Below are positions 35,123 to 43,994 of a stretch of 64,000 nt of DNA, piece after piece. Made by a program: the position numbers and the translations under genes. The notes beneath the pieces were generated by a model. The model saw only the letters and a program-made list of their open reading frames with translations. It ran no database searches and had not been told where the DNA came from. Location: the NCBI RefSeq assembly GCF_049747295.1, contig NZ_JBMHJM010000001.1, positions 2,728,001 to 2,792,000 on the forward strand, in the 5' to 3' direction. The stretch is from Afipia sp049747295 (GTDB lineage Bacteria; Pseudomonadota; Alphaproteobacteria; Rhizobiales; Xanthobacteraceae). The first letter of the stretch is position 1; every line of letters begins with the position of its first letter.

Positions 35123-35431
35123 GTGGCTCAGCTCGTCGTGACGTACAAGACGCCAAAGGATACTGCAGCCTTCGACAAATATTATGCCGAGACCCATATC
35201 GGGCTTGCGAAGAAAATTCCGGGCCTCAGAAAATATCAGATCAATCAGGGACCGATCACGGCGCTGGCAGGATCGTCCGATGCTTATCTGATCGCGATCC
35301 TGACGTTCGACAGCGCAGCGGCGATTCAGGCGGGGCTCGCCAGTCCCGACGGACAGGCGGCCGCGGCGGATTTGCCGAAGTTCGCGACCGGTGGCGCGGA
35401 CCTCGTCTTGTTCGACACAAGAGACCTTTAA
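35123..35431 (+). CDS. EthD-family protein
   Basis: 102 residues with a dimeric ferredoxin-like fold: VTYKTPKDTAAFDKYYAETHIGLAKKIPGLRKYQIN, the conserved F..YY...H..L....PGL pattern. EthD proteins accompany cytochrome P450 systems or act as small mono-oxygenase/isomerase-like enzymes. AGGGAGGA at 35110-35117 is the likely ribosome site. It follows the flavoprotein by 56 bases and may share its transcript. Confidence 0.88.
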   Translation: MAQLVVTYKTPKDTAAFDKYYAETHIGLAKKIPGLRKYQINQGPITALAGSSDAYLIAILTFDSAAAIQAGLASPDGQAAAADLPKFATGGADLVLFDTRDL

Positions 35432-35452
35432 GTAACTCCACCAGAACAACGG

Positions 35453-35770
35453 ATGCAGCCGAGCATGCCCAAGTGCACACACATCGCTGGAATTCGTGAC
35501 GTGACGCCAAGCGCGCTCGGCTGCGAGGAATGCCTCAAGACCGGCGATGAGTGGCTGCATCTGCGGATCTGCCGCACCTGCGGCCACGTGGGCTGCTGTG
35601 ACGATTCGCCCAATAAACACGCCACCAAGCATTTCCACGCGACCCAGCATCCGATCATCGAAGGTTACGATCCGCCGGAAGGCTGGGGCTGGTGCTACGT
35701 CGACAAAATTGCCTTCGATCTCTCGGATCGCAAGACGCCGCATAACGGTCGAATCCCGCGCTATTACTGA
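35453..35770 (+). CDS. UBP-type zinc-finger protein
   Basis: 105 residues (or 101 from ATG 35465, MPKCTHIAGI). ZnF-UBP pattern: CTHI ... CEECLKTGDEWLHLRICRTCGHVGCCDDS followed by NKHATKHFHATQHPII, all zinc ligands in place. Bacterial stand-alone versions have no known ubiquitin partner; they may bind C-terminal peptides. 21 bases after the EthD gene. Confidence 0.88.
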   Translation: MQPSMPKCTHIAGIRDVTPSALGCEECLKTGDEWLHLRICRTCGHVGCCDDSPNKHATKHFHATQHPIIEGYDPPEGWGWCYVDKIAFDLSDRKTPHNGRIPRYY

Positions 35771-35913
35771 GCGCGGCCGCCACCTCTGATCAGTCGTTAC
35801 CTTGTCGTGAACAGCGCAGCGACGGCGGCGCTGCTATTCGAAGTTTTTTTGGGCTAGTGCAACTCGCGTGCGCATGCTGTACCCTTGAATCATTTCAGGG
35901 ATAGGGGCGCATC

Positions 35914-36399
35914 ATGATTTTAGGTATGAGTCTGCAGTCGTTCACGGTTTTCCATCTCATTCTCAGCATGATCGGCATCGCCTTCGGCTTTATCGTCGCG
36001 GGCGGCATTCTGGCCTCCAACAGGCTGCCCGGCTGGACTGCGCTGTTTCTGCTGACGACGATCCTCACCAGCGCGACCGGCTTTCTGTTTCCCTTCACCA
36101 AGCTTTTGCCGTCGCATATCGTTGCCATCATCTCGCTCGTGCTGCTCGCAGTGGCGCTCTACGCGTTCTATGCAAAGGACCTGAGCGGCGTTTGGCGGCC
36201 GGTCTATATCGTGACCGCAATGCGGGCATTGTGGTTCAACGTGTTCGTGCTGATTGCGCAGTCATTTCTGAAAGTGGGATTGCTGAACGTCTATGCACCG
36301 ACGGGCGCCGAGCCGCCTTTCGCGATCACGCAGGGCGTGGTGCTGGTGTTCTTTATCTTGGCAATCATCGCCGGAATCCGCAGATTCCGACCGGCATAG
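35914..36399 (+). CDS. Hypothetical four-helix membrane protein
   Basis: 161 residues with four or five hydrophobic helices (FHLILSMIGIAFGFIVAGGIL, WTALFLLTTILTSATGFLF, IVAIISLVLLAVALYAFYA, VLVFFILAIIAGIRRF). No enzymatic motif. Similar uncharacterised proteins occur in Bradyrhizobium. The gene is 25 bases before the NAD-binding protein and the two are probably co-transcribed. Confidence 0.75.
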   Translation: MILGMSLQSFTVFHLILSMIGIAFGFIVAGGILASNRLPGWTALFLLTTILTSATGFLFPFTKLLPSHIVAIISLVLLAVALYAFYAKDLSGVWRPVYIVTAMRALWFNVFVLIAQSFLKVGLLNVYAPTGAEPPFAITQGVVLVFFILAIIAGIRRFRPA

Positions 36400-36424
36400 T
36401 CTTGGCCGAACGGGTAGCACGCCG

Positions 36425-37090
36425 ATGAAAGTCATTCTGTTCGGCGCGACCGGCATGGTCGGGCAAGGCGTTCTGCGCGAATGCCTGCTCGATCAAGATG
36501 TGACGAATGTTCTCGTCGTCGGAAGAAGCGTCACCGGCCGGCAGCATCTGAAGCTGCGCGAAATCGTTCACACGGATTTCCTGGATTACGCGACGATCGA
36601 ACATGATCTGTTGGGCTACGATGCCTGTTTCTTCTGCCTTGGCATCACATCGTTGGGCATGAATGAAGAGAACTATCGCCGCATCACCTATGACATCACT
36701 TTGGCCGCGGCGCGAACACTCGTGCGGCTCAACCCGGATATGACTTTTGTCTATGTGACGGGCGCCAGCACCGACAGCACCGAGCAGGGGCGCGTCATGT
36801 GGGCGCGGGTCAAGGGCAAGACGGAGAACGATCTGCTGAAGCTGCCGTTCAAGGCGGCTTATATGTTTCGCCCCGGCGCCATTCAGCCCTTGCACGGCAT
36901 TAAATCCAAGACCGCCTGGGTTCAGGCGACATATGTGATCCTGGCGCCGCTGCTGGCGTTTCTGCGCAGGGCCGCTCCGAAATATGTCACGTCGACTGAG
37001 CAGATCGGCCGCGCCATGCTGAGCGTCGCCAAGCGAGGTTATCCATCGCGGATTCTGGAAAGCGAGGACATCAACCGGGCGGTGGTGTGA
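36425..37090 (+). CDS. NAD(P)-binding epimerase/dehydratase-like protein
   Basis: 221 residues, Rossmann fold with MKVILFGATGMVGQGVLREC (GxxGxxG), CFFCLGITSLGM, and TFVYVTGASTDSTEQGRVMWARVKGKTENDLL, where the YxxxK motif is replaced by a short KGKTEN region. Typical of atypical SDR proteins (YbjT/NAD-dependent epimerase). The longer frame from 36293 is overlapped by the upstream gene, so I used ATG 36425. Substrate unknown. Confidence 0.85.
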   Translation: MKVILFGATGMVGQGVLRECLLDQDVTNVLVVGRSVTGRQHLKLREIVHTDFLDYATIEHDLLGYDACFFCLGITSLGMNEENYRRITYDITLAAARTLVRLNPDMTFVYVTGASTDSTEQGRVMWARVKGKTENDLLKLPFKAAYMFRPGAIQPLHGIKSKTAWVQATYVILAPLLAFLRRAAPKYVTSTEQIGRAMLSVAKRGYPSRILESEDINRAVV

Positions 37091-37279
37091 TTCGGCAACG
37101 GTCTGCGGGATTATTCCGGCCCCGGACCAGCCGACACAATTCCAGCGAAATTGATTGCATTAGACTGAAAAGCTGAAGTTTTTGGGCGCCCATTGGGGTT
37201 TTGGGCGGCGATCCGTCCGACGGTTTTCACGACGCCTGAAACACGCTAAGACAATTTATCCGGAAAAGGCAGGTTTGGT

Positions 37280-38569
37280 ATGGATCGCATTCGCATCGTC
37301 GGCGGCAATAAGCTCAATGGCACGATTCAAATCTCCGGTGCGAAGAATGCGGCCCTTCCGTTGATGATCGCGAGCCTGCTCACGGACGAGACGCTGATCC
37401 TCGACAACGTGCCACGCCTCGCGGATGTGGTGCAGCTTCAGCGCATTCTCGGCAATCATGGCGTGGACATCATGGCGGCAGGCAAGCGCCCCGGCGACCA
37501 TGAGTATCAGGGCCAGACCCTGCACATTTCGGCAGCGAATATTATCGACACTACGGCCCCTTACGAGTTGGTGTCGAAGATGCGCGCGAGCTTCTGGGTG
37601 ATCGCGCCGCTGCTGGCGCGCAAGCACGAGGCGAAGGTATCGCTGCCCGGCGGCTGTGCCATCGGCACACGCCCGGTGGACCTGCTGATCATGGCGCTGG
37701 AGAAGCTCGGCGCGTCGATCCAGATCGATGGTGGTTATGTTGTCGCGACTGCGCCCAACGGCCTGGTCGGCGGCGAAATCGATTTCCCGAAAGTGACGGT
37801 CAGCGGCACCCACGTCGCACTGATGGCGGCGACGCTGGCAAAGGGCACCACCGTGATCACCAACGCGGCTTGCGAGCCCGAGATTGTCGATGTCGCCGAC
37901 TGCCTCAACAAGATGGGCGCGAAGATTGTCGGCGCAGGCACGACGCGCATTGTGGTTGAAGGCGTCAGCAAGCTTCACGGGGCTCGGCATACAGTGCTGC
38001 CGGATCGCATCGAGACCGGAACTTATGCCATGGCGGTGGCGATGACCGGCGGCGACGTGCAGCTCGCGGGCGCCCGGCCGGAACTGTTGCAGTCGGCCCT
38101 CGATGTGCTGACGGAAGCCGGCGCGACCGTGACACCGAATAACGAAGGCATTCGCGTCGCGCGCAATGGCGCCGGCATCAATCCGGTGGTCGTCTCGACG
38201 GCACCGTTCCCCGGTTTCCCGACGGATCTGCAGGCGCAACTCATGGCGTTGATGGCTTGTGCGAAAGGATCGTCGCATATCACTGAAACGATTTTCGAGA
38301 ACCGGTTCATGCATGTCCAGGAACTGGCGCGGTTCGGCGCGCGTATTTCACTGGACGGCGAAACTGCTATTGTTGAGGGCACGTCGAAACTGCGCGGTGC
38401 GCCGGTGATGGCGACCGACCTTCGTGCGTCCGTGTCGCTGGTCATTGCGGCATTGGCCGCCGAAGGCGAAACGGTGGTCAACCGCGTCTATCACCTCGAT
38501 CGCGGTTTCGAGCGGCTCGAGGAAAAATTGTCAGCCTGCGGCGCCACCATCGAGCGTATCAGCGGGTAG
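37280..38569 (+). CDS. murA: UDP-N-acetylglucosamine 1-carboxyvinyltransferase
   Basis: First committed step of peptidoglycan synthesis: transfers enolpyruvate from PEP to UDP-GlcNAc; target of fosfomycin. Conserved KNAALP lysine (ISGAKNAALPLM), the reactive cysteine in LPGGCAIGTRPVDL, and FPTDLQAQLMAL carrying the catalytic aspartate. 429 residues. AAAAGGCAGG at 37264-37273 precedes the ATG. It opens the murA-DUF2948-hisD-UPF0262-phosphatase cluster. Confidence 0.97.
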   Translation: MDRIRIVGGNKLNGTIQISGAKNAALPLMIASLLTDETLILDNVPRLADVVQLQRILGNHGVDIMAAGKRPGDHEYQGQTLHISAANIIDTTAPYELVSKMRASFWVIAPLLARKHEAKVSLPGGCAIGTRPVDLLIMALEKLGASIQIDGGYVVATAPNGLVGGEIDFPKVTVSGTHVALMAATLAKGTTVITNAACEPEIVDVADCLNKMGAKIVGAGTTRIVVEGVSKLHGARHTVLPDRIETGTYAMAVAMTGGDVQLAGARPELLQSALDVLTEAGATVTPNNEGIRVARNGAGINPVVVSTAPFPGFPTDLQAQLMALMACAKGSSHITETIFENRFMHVQELARFGARISLDGETAIVEGTSKLRGAPVMATDLRASVSLVIAALAAEGETVVNRVYHLDRGFERLEEKLSACGATIERISG

Positions 38570-38591
38570 GAACTTTTAAAAAAGAGGGTCG

Positions 38592-39062
38592 ATGTCGCCA
38601 CACAAGCTGATCGCTCTCGATGAAGACGACCTCGCGGTGATCTCCGCACATATCCAGGACGCCTGCGTTGTCGCCAGCGACATCATCTGGCGGCAAGGCG
38701 AAAAGCGGCTGGTCGTGGGCATGCGGCGTCCGGATTGCGAGGAAATCCTCGCCGGACAGGATGTCCCGCATCAGGTCATTTCCGCTCTGCGGTTTGACCG
38801 GGTCCTGGCCTGCAAGGCGCGGAACATCGACATGGCCGCTCCGGGGCCCCTGACGCTGCTGGGCCTGGAATTCCACCCCACCGATGCCCCTGGCGGCAAT
38901 GTGCTGCTGCTGTTCGCGAGCGGTGGCGTGCTTCGGCTCGACGTTGAATGCCTTGAGTGCGAATTGGCCGATCTCGCCTGCGACGTTTTCGGCGGCGAGG
39001 GTGACGTCTCCGGCGAGGACCGTTCCGCCGAGAGCGATTTTTCTGACAGGACAGGGCTTTAG
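38592..39062 (+). CDS. DUF2948 family protein
   Basis: 156 residues. N-terminal LIALDEDDLAVISAHIQDACV pattern and a central F-x-R-V-L-A-C-x-A-R-N-I-D segment (FDRVLACKARNID), ending with VLRLDVECLECELADL. DUF2948 proteins are conserved between murA and hisD in Rhizobiales; the function is unknown. 22 bases after murA. Confidence 0.85.
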   Translation: MSPHKLIALDEDDLAVISAHIQDACVVASDIIWRQGEKRLVVGMRRPDCEEILAGQDVPHQVISALRFDRVLACKARNIDMAAPGPLTLLGLEFHPTDAPGGNVLLLFASGGVLRLDVECLECELADLACDVFGGEGDVSGEDRSAESDFSDRTGL

Positions 39063-39160
39063 ATCGCCTGACGCTGATTCCACGGCTCGCGGTCTGGCGT
39101 CAGGGATGCTAAGGGTGAGGACGATTTGTCCTTACTCCGGCCAGAGAATTCTTCACGACA

Positions 39161-40456
39161 ATGCCCCTTCGTCTCGACAGCAGCGCCGCCGACTTTGCCA
39201 CGCGTTTCAATGCCTTCCTCGCCATGAAGCGCGAGGTCTCGGCCGACATCGACGCGGCTGCGCGTGCCATCGTGGACGATGTCGCCAAGCGCGGCGATGC
39301 GGCGCTGGTCGAGGCGACGCGAAAATTCGATCGGCTGGATGTTGCGGCGGACGGACTGCGGATCACCGCAGACGAAATCGAGGCGGCAGTCAAAGCCTGT
39401 GACGATACCACCATTGATGCGCTGAAACTTGCGCGTGATCGCATCGAGCTCTTCCATAAGCGCCAGTTGCCGAAGGACGAGCGTTTCACCGATGCCCAAG
39501 GCGTCGAGCTCGGTTGGCGCTGGAGTGCGATTGAAGCGGTGGGTCTCTACGTGCCGGGCGGAACGGCGGCGTATCCGTCATCGGTCCTGATGAATGCGGT
39601 GCCGGCGAAGGTCGCGGGCGTCGCGCGGGTGGTGATGGTGGTGCCCTCGCCGGACAACAAGCTCAATCCACTGGTGCTGGCAGCGGCCAAGCTTGGCGGC
39701 GTGTCGGAGATCTATCGCGTCGGCGGTGCGCAGGCTGTTGCTGCACTGGCGTATGGCACGGCGACTATCAAGCCGGTGGCGAAGATTGTCGGTCCCGGCA
39801 ATGCCTATGTCGCCGCCGCCAAACGCCTCGTGTTCGGCAAGGTCGGCATCGACATGATCGCAGGTCCTTCCGAAGTGCTGGTGATCGCCGACCGCAGCGC
39901 CAACCCCGACTGGATCGCGGCAGACCTGCTGGCGCAGGCCGAACACGACGTCAACGCCCAGTCGATCCTCATCACCGATGATGCGTCGCTCGCCGCCGAT
40001 GTCGAACGTGCGGTCGAGGCGCAACTGACGACATTGCCGCGCGCCGATATCGCGCGTGCCTCATGGAATGATTTCGGTGCGGTGATCCTGGTCAAAACGC
40101 TGGATCAATCCGTGGCGCTCGCCGATGCCATTGCTGCCGAGCATCTTGAAATCATCACAGCCGATCCGGAGAGCCTGAGCGCGCGTATCAGAAACGCCGG
40201 TGCGATCTTCCTCGGCGGCCATACGCCGGAAGCGATCGGAGACTACGTCGGCGGCTCGAACCATGTGTTGCCCACCGCGCGGTCGGCGCGCTTCTCGTCG
40301 GGGCTGGGCGTGCTTGATTTCATGAAGCGGACGTCGATCCTGAAGTGCGGGCCGGAGCAGCTACGCACCTTGGGCCCGGCTGCAATGACGCTGGGCAAGG
40401 CCGAAGGTCTCGATGCCCACGCGCGGTCCGTCGGAATACGTCTCAATCTGCCATGA
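39161..40456 (+). CDS. hisD: Histidinol dehydrogenase
   Basis: Zinc enzyme for the last two steps of histidine synthesis. Motifs: VPGGTAAYPSSVLMNAVPAKVAG, GPGNAYVAAAKR, AGPSEVLVIAD and SNHVLPTARSARFSSGLGV, with EHLEI holding an active-site Glu/His pair. 431 residues. The stop overlaps the UPF0262 start as ATGA. Confidence 0.97.
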   Translation: MPLRLDSSAADFATRFNAFLAMKREVSADIDAAARAIVDDVAKRGDAALVEATRKFDRLDVAADGLRITADEIEAAVKACDDTTIDALKLARDRIELFHKRQLPKDERFTDAQGVELGWRWSAIEAVGLYVPGGTAAYPSSVLMNAVPAKVAGVARVVMVVPSPDNKLNPLVLAAAKLGGVSEIYRVGGAQAVAALAYGTATIKPVAKIVGPGNAYVAAAKRLVFGKVGIDMIAGPSEVLVIADRSANPDWIAADLLAQAEHDVNAQSILITDDASLAADVERAVEAQLTTLPRADIARASWNDFGAVILVKTLDQSVALADAIAAEHLEIITADPESLSARIRNAGAIFLGGHTPEAIGDYVGGSNHVLPTARSARFSSGLGVLDFMKRTSILKCGPEQLRTLGPAAMTLGKAEGLDAHARSVGIRLNLP

Positions 40457-40947
40457 GTACACCTCCGCCAGATGATGATGCCGGCTACCGCATCGTCGCG
40501 GTGACGCTTGATGAGGAGTCCATCGGGCGTTCAGGGCCCGATATCGAGCACGAGCGGGCGATTGCGATCTACGATCTGATCGAACAGAATCTGTTCGTGC
40601 CGGAAGGCGCCGCGCCGGGCCCCTTCACATTGCACATCGGCATTACCGGCAACCGTCTGATGTTCGAGATCAAGCGTGAGGACGGCGCGCCCGTGGTCGT
40701 GCATTTGTTGTCGCTGACGCCGTTTCGCCGGATCGTGAAGGACTACTTCATGATCTGCGACAGTTACTATCAGGCGATCCGCACCGCGACCCCCGACAAG
40801 ATCGAAGCCATCGATATGGGGCGTCGTGGCATTCACGACGAGGGCTCGCGGACGTTGATGGAGCGTCTAGAAGGCAAGGTGCGCGTGGACTTCGAGACCT
40901 CGCGCCGGTTGTTTACACTGATCTCCGTTCTGCATTGGAAAGGGTGA
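40453..40947 (+). CDS. UPF0262 family protein
   Basis: 164 residues. N-terminal VAVTLDEESIGRSGPDIEHERAIAIYDLIEQN and C-terminal GIHDEGSRTLMERLEGKVRVDFETSRRLFTLISVLHWKG are the family hallmarks. Function unknown, but always next to hisD in Rhizobiales. Start ATG 40453 overlaps the hisD stop. Confidence 0.9.
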   Translation: MSTPPPDDDAGYRIVAVTLDEESIGRSGPDIEHERAIAIYDLIEQNLFVPEGAAPGPFTLHIGITGNRLMFEIKREDGAPVVVHLLSLTPFRRIVKDYFMICDSYYQAIRTATPDKIEAIDMGRRGIHDEGSRTLMERLEGKVRVDFETSRRLFTLISVLHWKG

Positions 40948-40953
40948 GCGCGT

Positions 40954-41409
40954 ATGATGGCGCGTTCCCCGCAGGCCGTCCTGTTCATGTGTGGACAGAA
41001 CAGCGTCCGGTCGCCGACGGCTGCGTGTCTGTTGCGCCATCTCGTCCCACGCGGGCTTTATGTGCAGTCGGCGGGTGTCAGCAAAGCCGAGCTTGATCCA
41101 TTTGCGGTCGCGGTGATGAAGGAAATCGGCCTCGATATCTCCAATCACAAACCCTGGACGGTTGAGGATCTGGAGGATTGGGAAGGGTTCAACTTCGATC
41201 TGATCGTGACGTTGTCACCCGAGGCCCATCACAAGGCCATGCAACTGACTGCGACGCTGGCCACGGAGGTGGAATACTGGCCGACGCCTGATCCGGTGGG
41301 CGTTGAGGGCCGCCGCGAATTGCAGCTCGATGCCTATCGCGCCGTGCGCGATGGTCTGATGCAGAAAATCCGCAAGCGGTTCGGACCGCCCGGCATGGCA
41401 AACGAGTAA
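40954..41409 (+). CDS. Low-molecular-weight protein tyrosine phosphatase family
   Basis: 151 residues. Phosphate loop CGQNSVRS with Cys13, and the general acid region WPTPDPVG. Similar to LMW-PTP/arsenate reductase (ArsC, Wzb) proteins; in this syntenic block its role is unknown. It begins 6 bases after UPF0262 and ends 5 bases before the ATPase gene. Confidence 0.9.
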   Translation: MMARSPQAVLFMCGQNSVRSPTAACLLRHLVPRGLYVQSAGVSKAELDPFAVAVMKEIGLDISNHKPWTVEDLEDWEGFNFDLIVTLSPEAHHKAMQLTATLATEVEYWPTPDPVGVEGRRELQLDAYRAVRDGLMQKIRKRFGPPGMANE

Positions 41410-41414
41410 GCCCG

Positions 41415-42569
41415 ATGATCACGCGCCTCGCGGTCTCCGGCTATCGATCATTGCGTGACATTCGGCTTGTGCTCGGGTCGCTCAATGTCGTGACCGGCGC
41501 CAATGGCAGTGGCAAATCCAGTCTCTATCGTTCGCTCCGGCTGCTCGCCGATGTGGCGCAGGGCCGGGTGATTCAATCCCTCGCCGCTGAAGGCGGACTC
41601 CAATCGACGTTGTGGGCCGGGCCGGAGAACTTCTCGCGCAAGATGAAGGCCGGCACAGAAACGGTTCAAGGCACTGTGCGCAGCAAGCCGACCGGTTTGA
41701 AGCTGGGCTTCGCCGGTGATGACTACGGCTACGCGATTGATCTCGGCTTGCCGCAGCCGTCGTCGTCACTTTTCTCGCTCGACCCTCAGATCAAAGCCGA
41801 AAGCGTGTGGACCGGTGAATTGCTCGGCCGCGCCAATGCGTTTGCCGAACGTCGTGGCCCGCATGTGCGGGTGCGCGCCGAGACCGGTGCCTGGCGCGAG
41901 ACATTGCAAAACCTGGCGTCATTCGACAGCATGATGACGCATTGTGCCGATCCGCGCGATGCGTTGGAGCTGTTGCTGCTGCGCGAGCGGATGAAGGAGT
42001 GGCGGTTCTACGATCATCTCCGGACCGATCGCGACGCACCGGCGCGCCGGCCGCAGATCGGCACCTACACTCCGGTGCTTGCGAGCGATGGCGCGGACCT
42101 CGCGGCGGCGGTCCGGACCATTATGGAAATCGGTGACGCGGCCGGGCTCGCCGAGACCATCGACGATGCCTTCCCCGGTGCTCATGTCGAGGTAACTGCG
42201 ACTGACGGATATTTCGACATGGCCATGTATCAGCACGGCTTGCTGCGTCCGCTGAAGATGTCCGAAGTGTCCGATGGGACGCTGCGCTACTTGTTGCTGG
42301 TTGCGGCGCTGCTATCACCGCGCCCGCCGGCGCTGATGATCCTGAACGAGCCCGAGACCAGTCTTCACCCGGACCTTCTGGTTCCGCTGGCGCGCCTGAT
42401 CGCACGGGCCGCCAAGGACTCCCAGATGATCGTGGTCTCCCATGCACCCAAGCTGGTATCGGCCCTTGCAGAGGAGGAGGGGAGCATGTCGGTGCTGCTG
42501 GAAAAGCATTTGAGCGAAACCATCGTCAGCGATGGGGAGACCCCGTCCTGGAATTGGCCGTCGCGATAA
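41415..42569 (+). CDS. RecF-like AAA ATPase (AAA_21 type)
   Basis: 384 residues. Walker A GANGSGKS (residues 28-35), ABC-like signature SDGTLRYL, Walker B LMILNEPETSLHP, and the switch histidine in IVVSHAPKLVS. An SMC/RecF-like ATPase without zinc hook or nuclease domain. It lies in the position where the recalled syntenic block has infA (see findings), 5 bases after the phosphatase gene. Alternative role: part of a defence or DNA-repair unit, but no TOPRIM or HNH partner is adjacent. Confidence 0.88.
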   Translation: MITRLAVSGYRSLRDIRLVLGSLNVVTGANGSGKSSLYRSLRLLADVAQGRVIQSLAAEGGLQSTLWAGPENFSRKMKAGTETVQGTVRSKPTGLKLGFAGDDYGYAIDLGLPQPSSSLFSLDPQIKAESVWTGELLGRANAFAERRGPHVRVRAETGAWRETLQNLASFDSMMTHCADPRDALELLLLRERMKEWRFYDHLRTDRDAPARRPQIGTYTPVLASDGADLAAAVRTIMEIGDAAGLAETIDDAFPGAHVEVTATDGYFDMAMYQHGLLRPLKMSEVSDGTLRYLLLVAALLSPRPPALMILNEPETSLHPDLLVPLARLIARAAKDSQMIVVSHAPKLVSALAEEEGSMSVLLEKHLSETIVSDGETPSWNWPSR

Positions 42570-42682
42570 GATTATTCGTCCCAAATGGCTGCCGAATATG
42601 CCAATCCTGTGCTGTTGTCGTTCCGACAGCCTTCGGATAGTTTCCGCGCCCACTGACCTCAGACCGAATTGACCCATCCCGC

Positions 42683-43306
42683 ATGTTAGGCCGTTCCAAA
42701 TTCGTTCTCGCGTCCGGCTCGCCGCGGCGCCTCAGCCTGCTCAATCAGGTCGGCATCGAGCCCGATGCCCTGCGCCCTGCCGATGTGGACGAGACACCGA
42801 AACGCGGCGAGCTGCCGCGGGCCTGCGCCAACCGGCTGGCCCGTGCCAAGGCGGATGCCGCGCTGAAATCGGTCCAGCTCGACGACGAACTGCGCGGCGC
42901 CTACATCCTGGCTGCCGACACCGTGGTCGCGGTCGGGCGGCGGATCCTGCCGAAGGCGGAACTGGTGGACGAAGCCTCGCAATGTCTGCGGCTGCTGTCG
43001 GGCCGCAATCACCGGGTCTACACCGCGATCTGCCTGGTGACCCCGAAGGAAACATTCCGGCAGCGGCTGGTGGAAACGCGGGTGCGTTTCAAGCGGCTGA
43101 ACGAGGACGACATTGAATCCTATATTGGCTCCGGCGAATGGCGCAGCAAAGCCGGCGGCTACGCGGTGCAGGGCATCGCGGGATCGTTCGTGGTGAAGCT
43201 GGTCGGCTCCTACAGCAATGTTGTCGGCCTGCCCTTGTATGAAACCACCGCCTTGCTGGGCGGCGAAGGTTTCCCGATCCGTTTCGGCTGGTTGAATGCC
43301 ACCTGA
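42683..43306 (+). CDS. maf: Maf-like nucleotide pyrophosphatase
   Basis: 207 residues. The N-terminal LASGSPRRLSLLNQVGI motif, ADTVVAVGRRIL, and KAGGYAVQGIAGSFV are characteristic of Maf/YceF house-cleaning pyrophosphatases that hydrolyse non-canonical nucleotides. The stop overlaps the yacG start region by 11 bases. Confidence 0.94.
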   Translation: MLGRSKFVLASGSPRRLSLLNQVGIEPDALRPADVDETPKRGELPRACANRLARAKADAALKSVQLDDELRGAYILAADTVVAVGRRILPKAELVDEASQCLRLLSGRNHRVYTAICLVTPKETFRQRLVETRVRFKRLNEDDIESYIGSGEWRSKAGGYAVQGIAGSFVVKLVGSYSNVVGLPLYETTALLGGEGFPIRFGWLNAT

Positions 43307-43481
43307 CGACACAGCAAAGGCGCGTCCCGCCAAACCTTGCCCGATCTGCGGAAAGCCCGCGACCGAGGCGTCAAAACCGTTCTGTTCGGAGCGCTGCCGC
43401 GACGTCGACCTGAACCGCTGGCTGTCCGGCTCCTATGCCATTCCGGCCCGCGAGGGCGATGACGAGGACGACGAAGGCTAG
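43296..43481 (+). CDS. yacG: DNA gyrase inhibitor YacG
   Basis: 61 residues, a small zinc-finger protein that inhibits gyrase. Four zinc cysteines in CPICGKPATEASKPFCSERC, followed by RDVDLNRWLSGSYAIP. Acidic C-terminus. Begins inside the maf gene, so translation is coupled. Confidence 0.93.
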   Translation: MPPDDTAKARPAKPCPICGKPATEASKPFCSERCRDVDLNRWLSGSYAIPAREGDDEDDEG

Positions 43482-43641
43482 CCGAAATAGTCTCGTCATT
43501 GGCGAGTGATGCGCCTGTCACGTGGATAAACCGCACAATGTTGGCGCTGCAATCTCCGCGGCGTCCGCTGCTGGCATCTAATTTCCGGTAATCATTGGGA
43601 AATTTTCACCGCCTTTAAGACAAGAATGCGCCGCGGGTGGC

Positions 43642-43670
43642 TGGACAGGACCCTTTGGTCTCACTATAAA
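43642..43670 (+). promoter_or_regulatory. Sigma-70-type promoter of tRNA-Phe
   Basis: TGGACA (43642-43647), a 17-base spacer, then TATAAA (43665-43670). Start of transcription would fall near 43677, 27 bases before the tRNA. Each box matches five of six consensus positions. Confidence 0.75.
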
Positions 43671-43703
43671 CCGGCGCTCTCCCTGAACTTGCTTCGGGGC
43701 GGC

Positions 43704-43779
43704 GCCCAGGTAGCTCAGTTGGTAGAGCATGCGACTGAAAATCGCAGTGTCGGTGGTTCGATCCCGCCCCTGGGCACCA
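43704..43779 (+). tRNA. tRNA-Phe (GAA)
   Basis: Acceptor GCCCAGG/CCTGGGC, D arm GTAGCTCAGTTGGTAGAGC, anticodon stem GCGA/TCGC with loop CTGAAAA (anticodon GAA), T loop GTTCGATC, discriminator A and encoded CCA (43777-43779). It closes the maf-yacG block; the sequence beyond looks accessory. Confidence 0.97.
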
Positions 43780-43994
43780 TTCGATTTCAATCCTCAAAAA
43801 TTTCGATCTGGTCTGTGGACCATTTGTCTGCACGTCGCGGAATGCTGCGACGCGATGTCTGGTCCGCATTTGAATGATTGCCCATCTCATGCGGGCACCG
43901 CGTCAGGGTAGAAAATTTTTCAGACTACAACCGATTTTAGTTGCTGCGGTTTCTATATGGTCGCAAAGTTCTGCACCGATTGTGGGGGCAGGAA

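Noticed and set aside
42570..42682. infA hidden in the gap before maf
   Set aside because: The 113 bases are too short for the 72-residue IF1 and no KEE-type start is seen.
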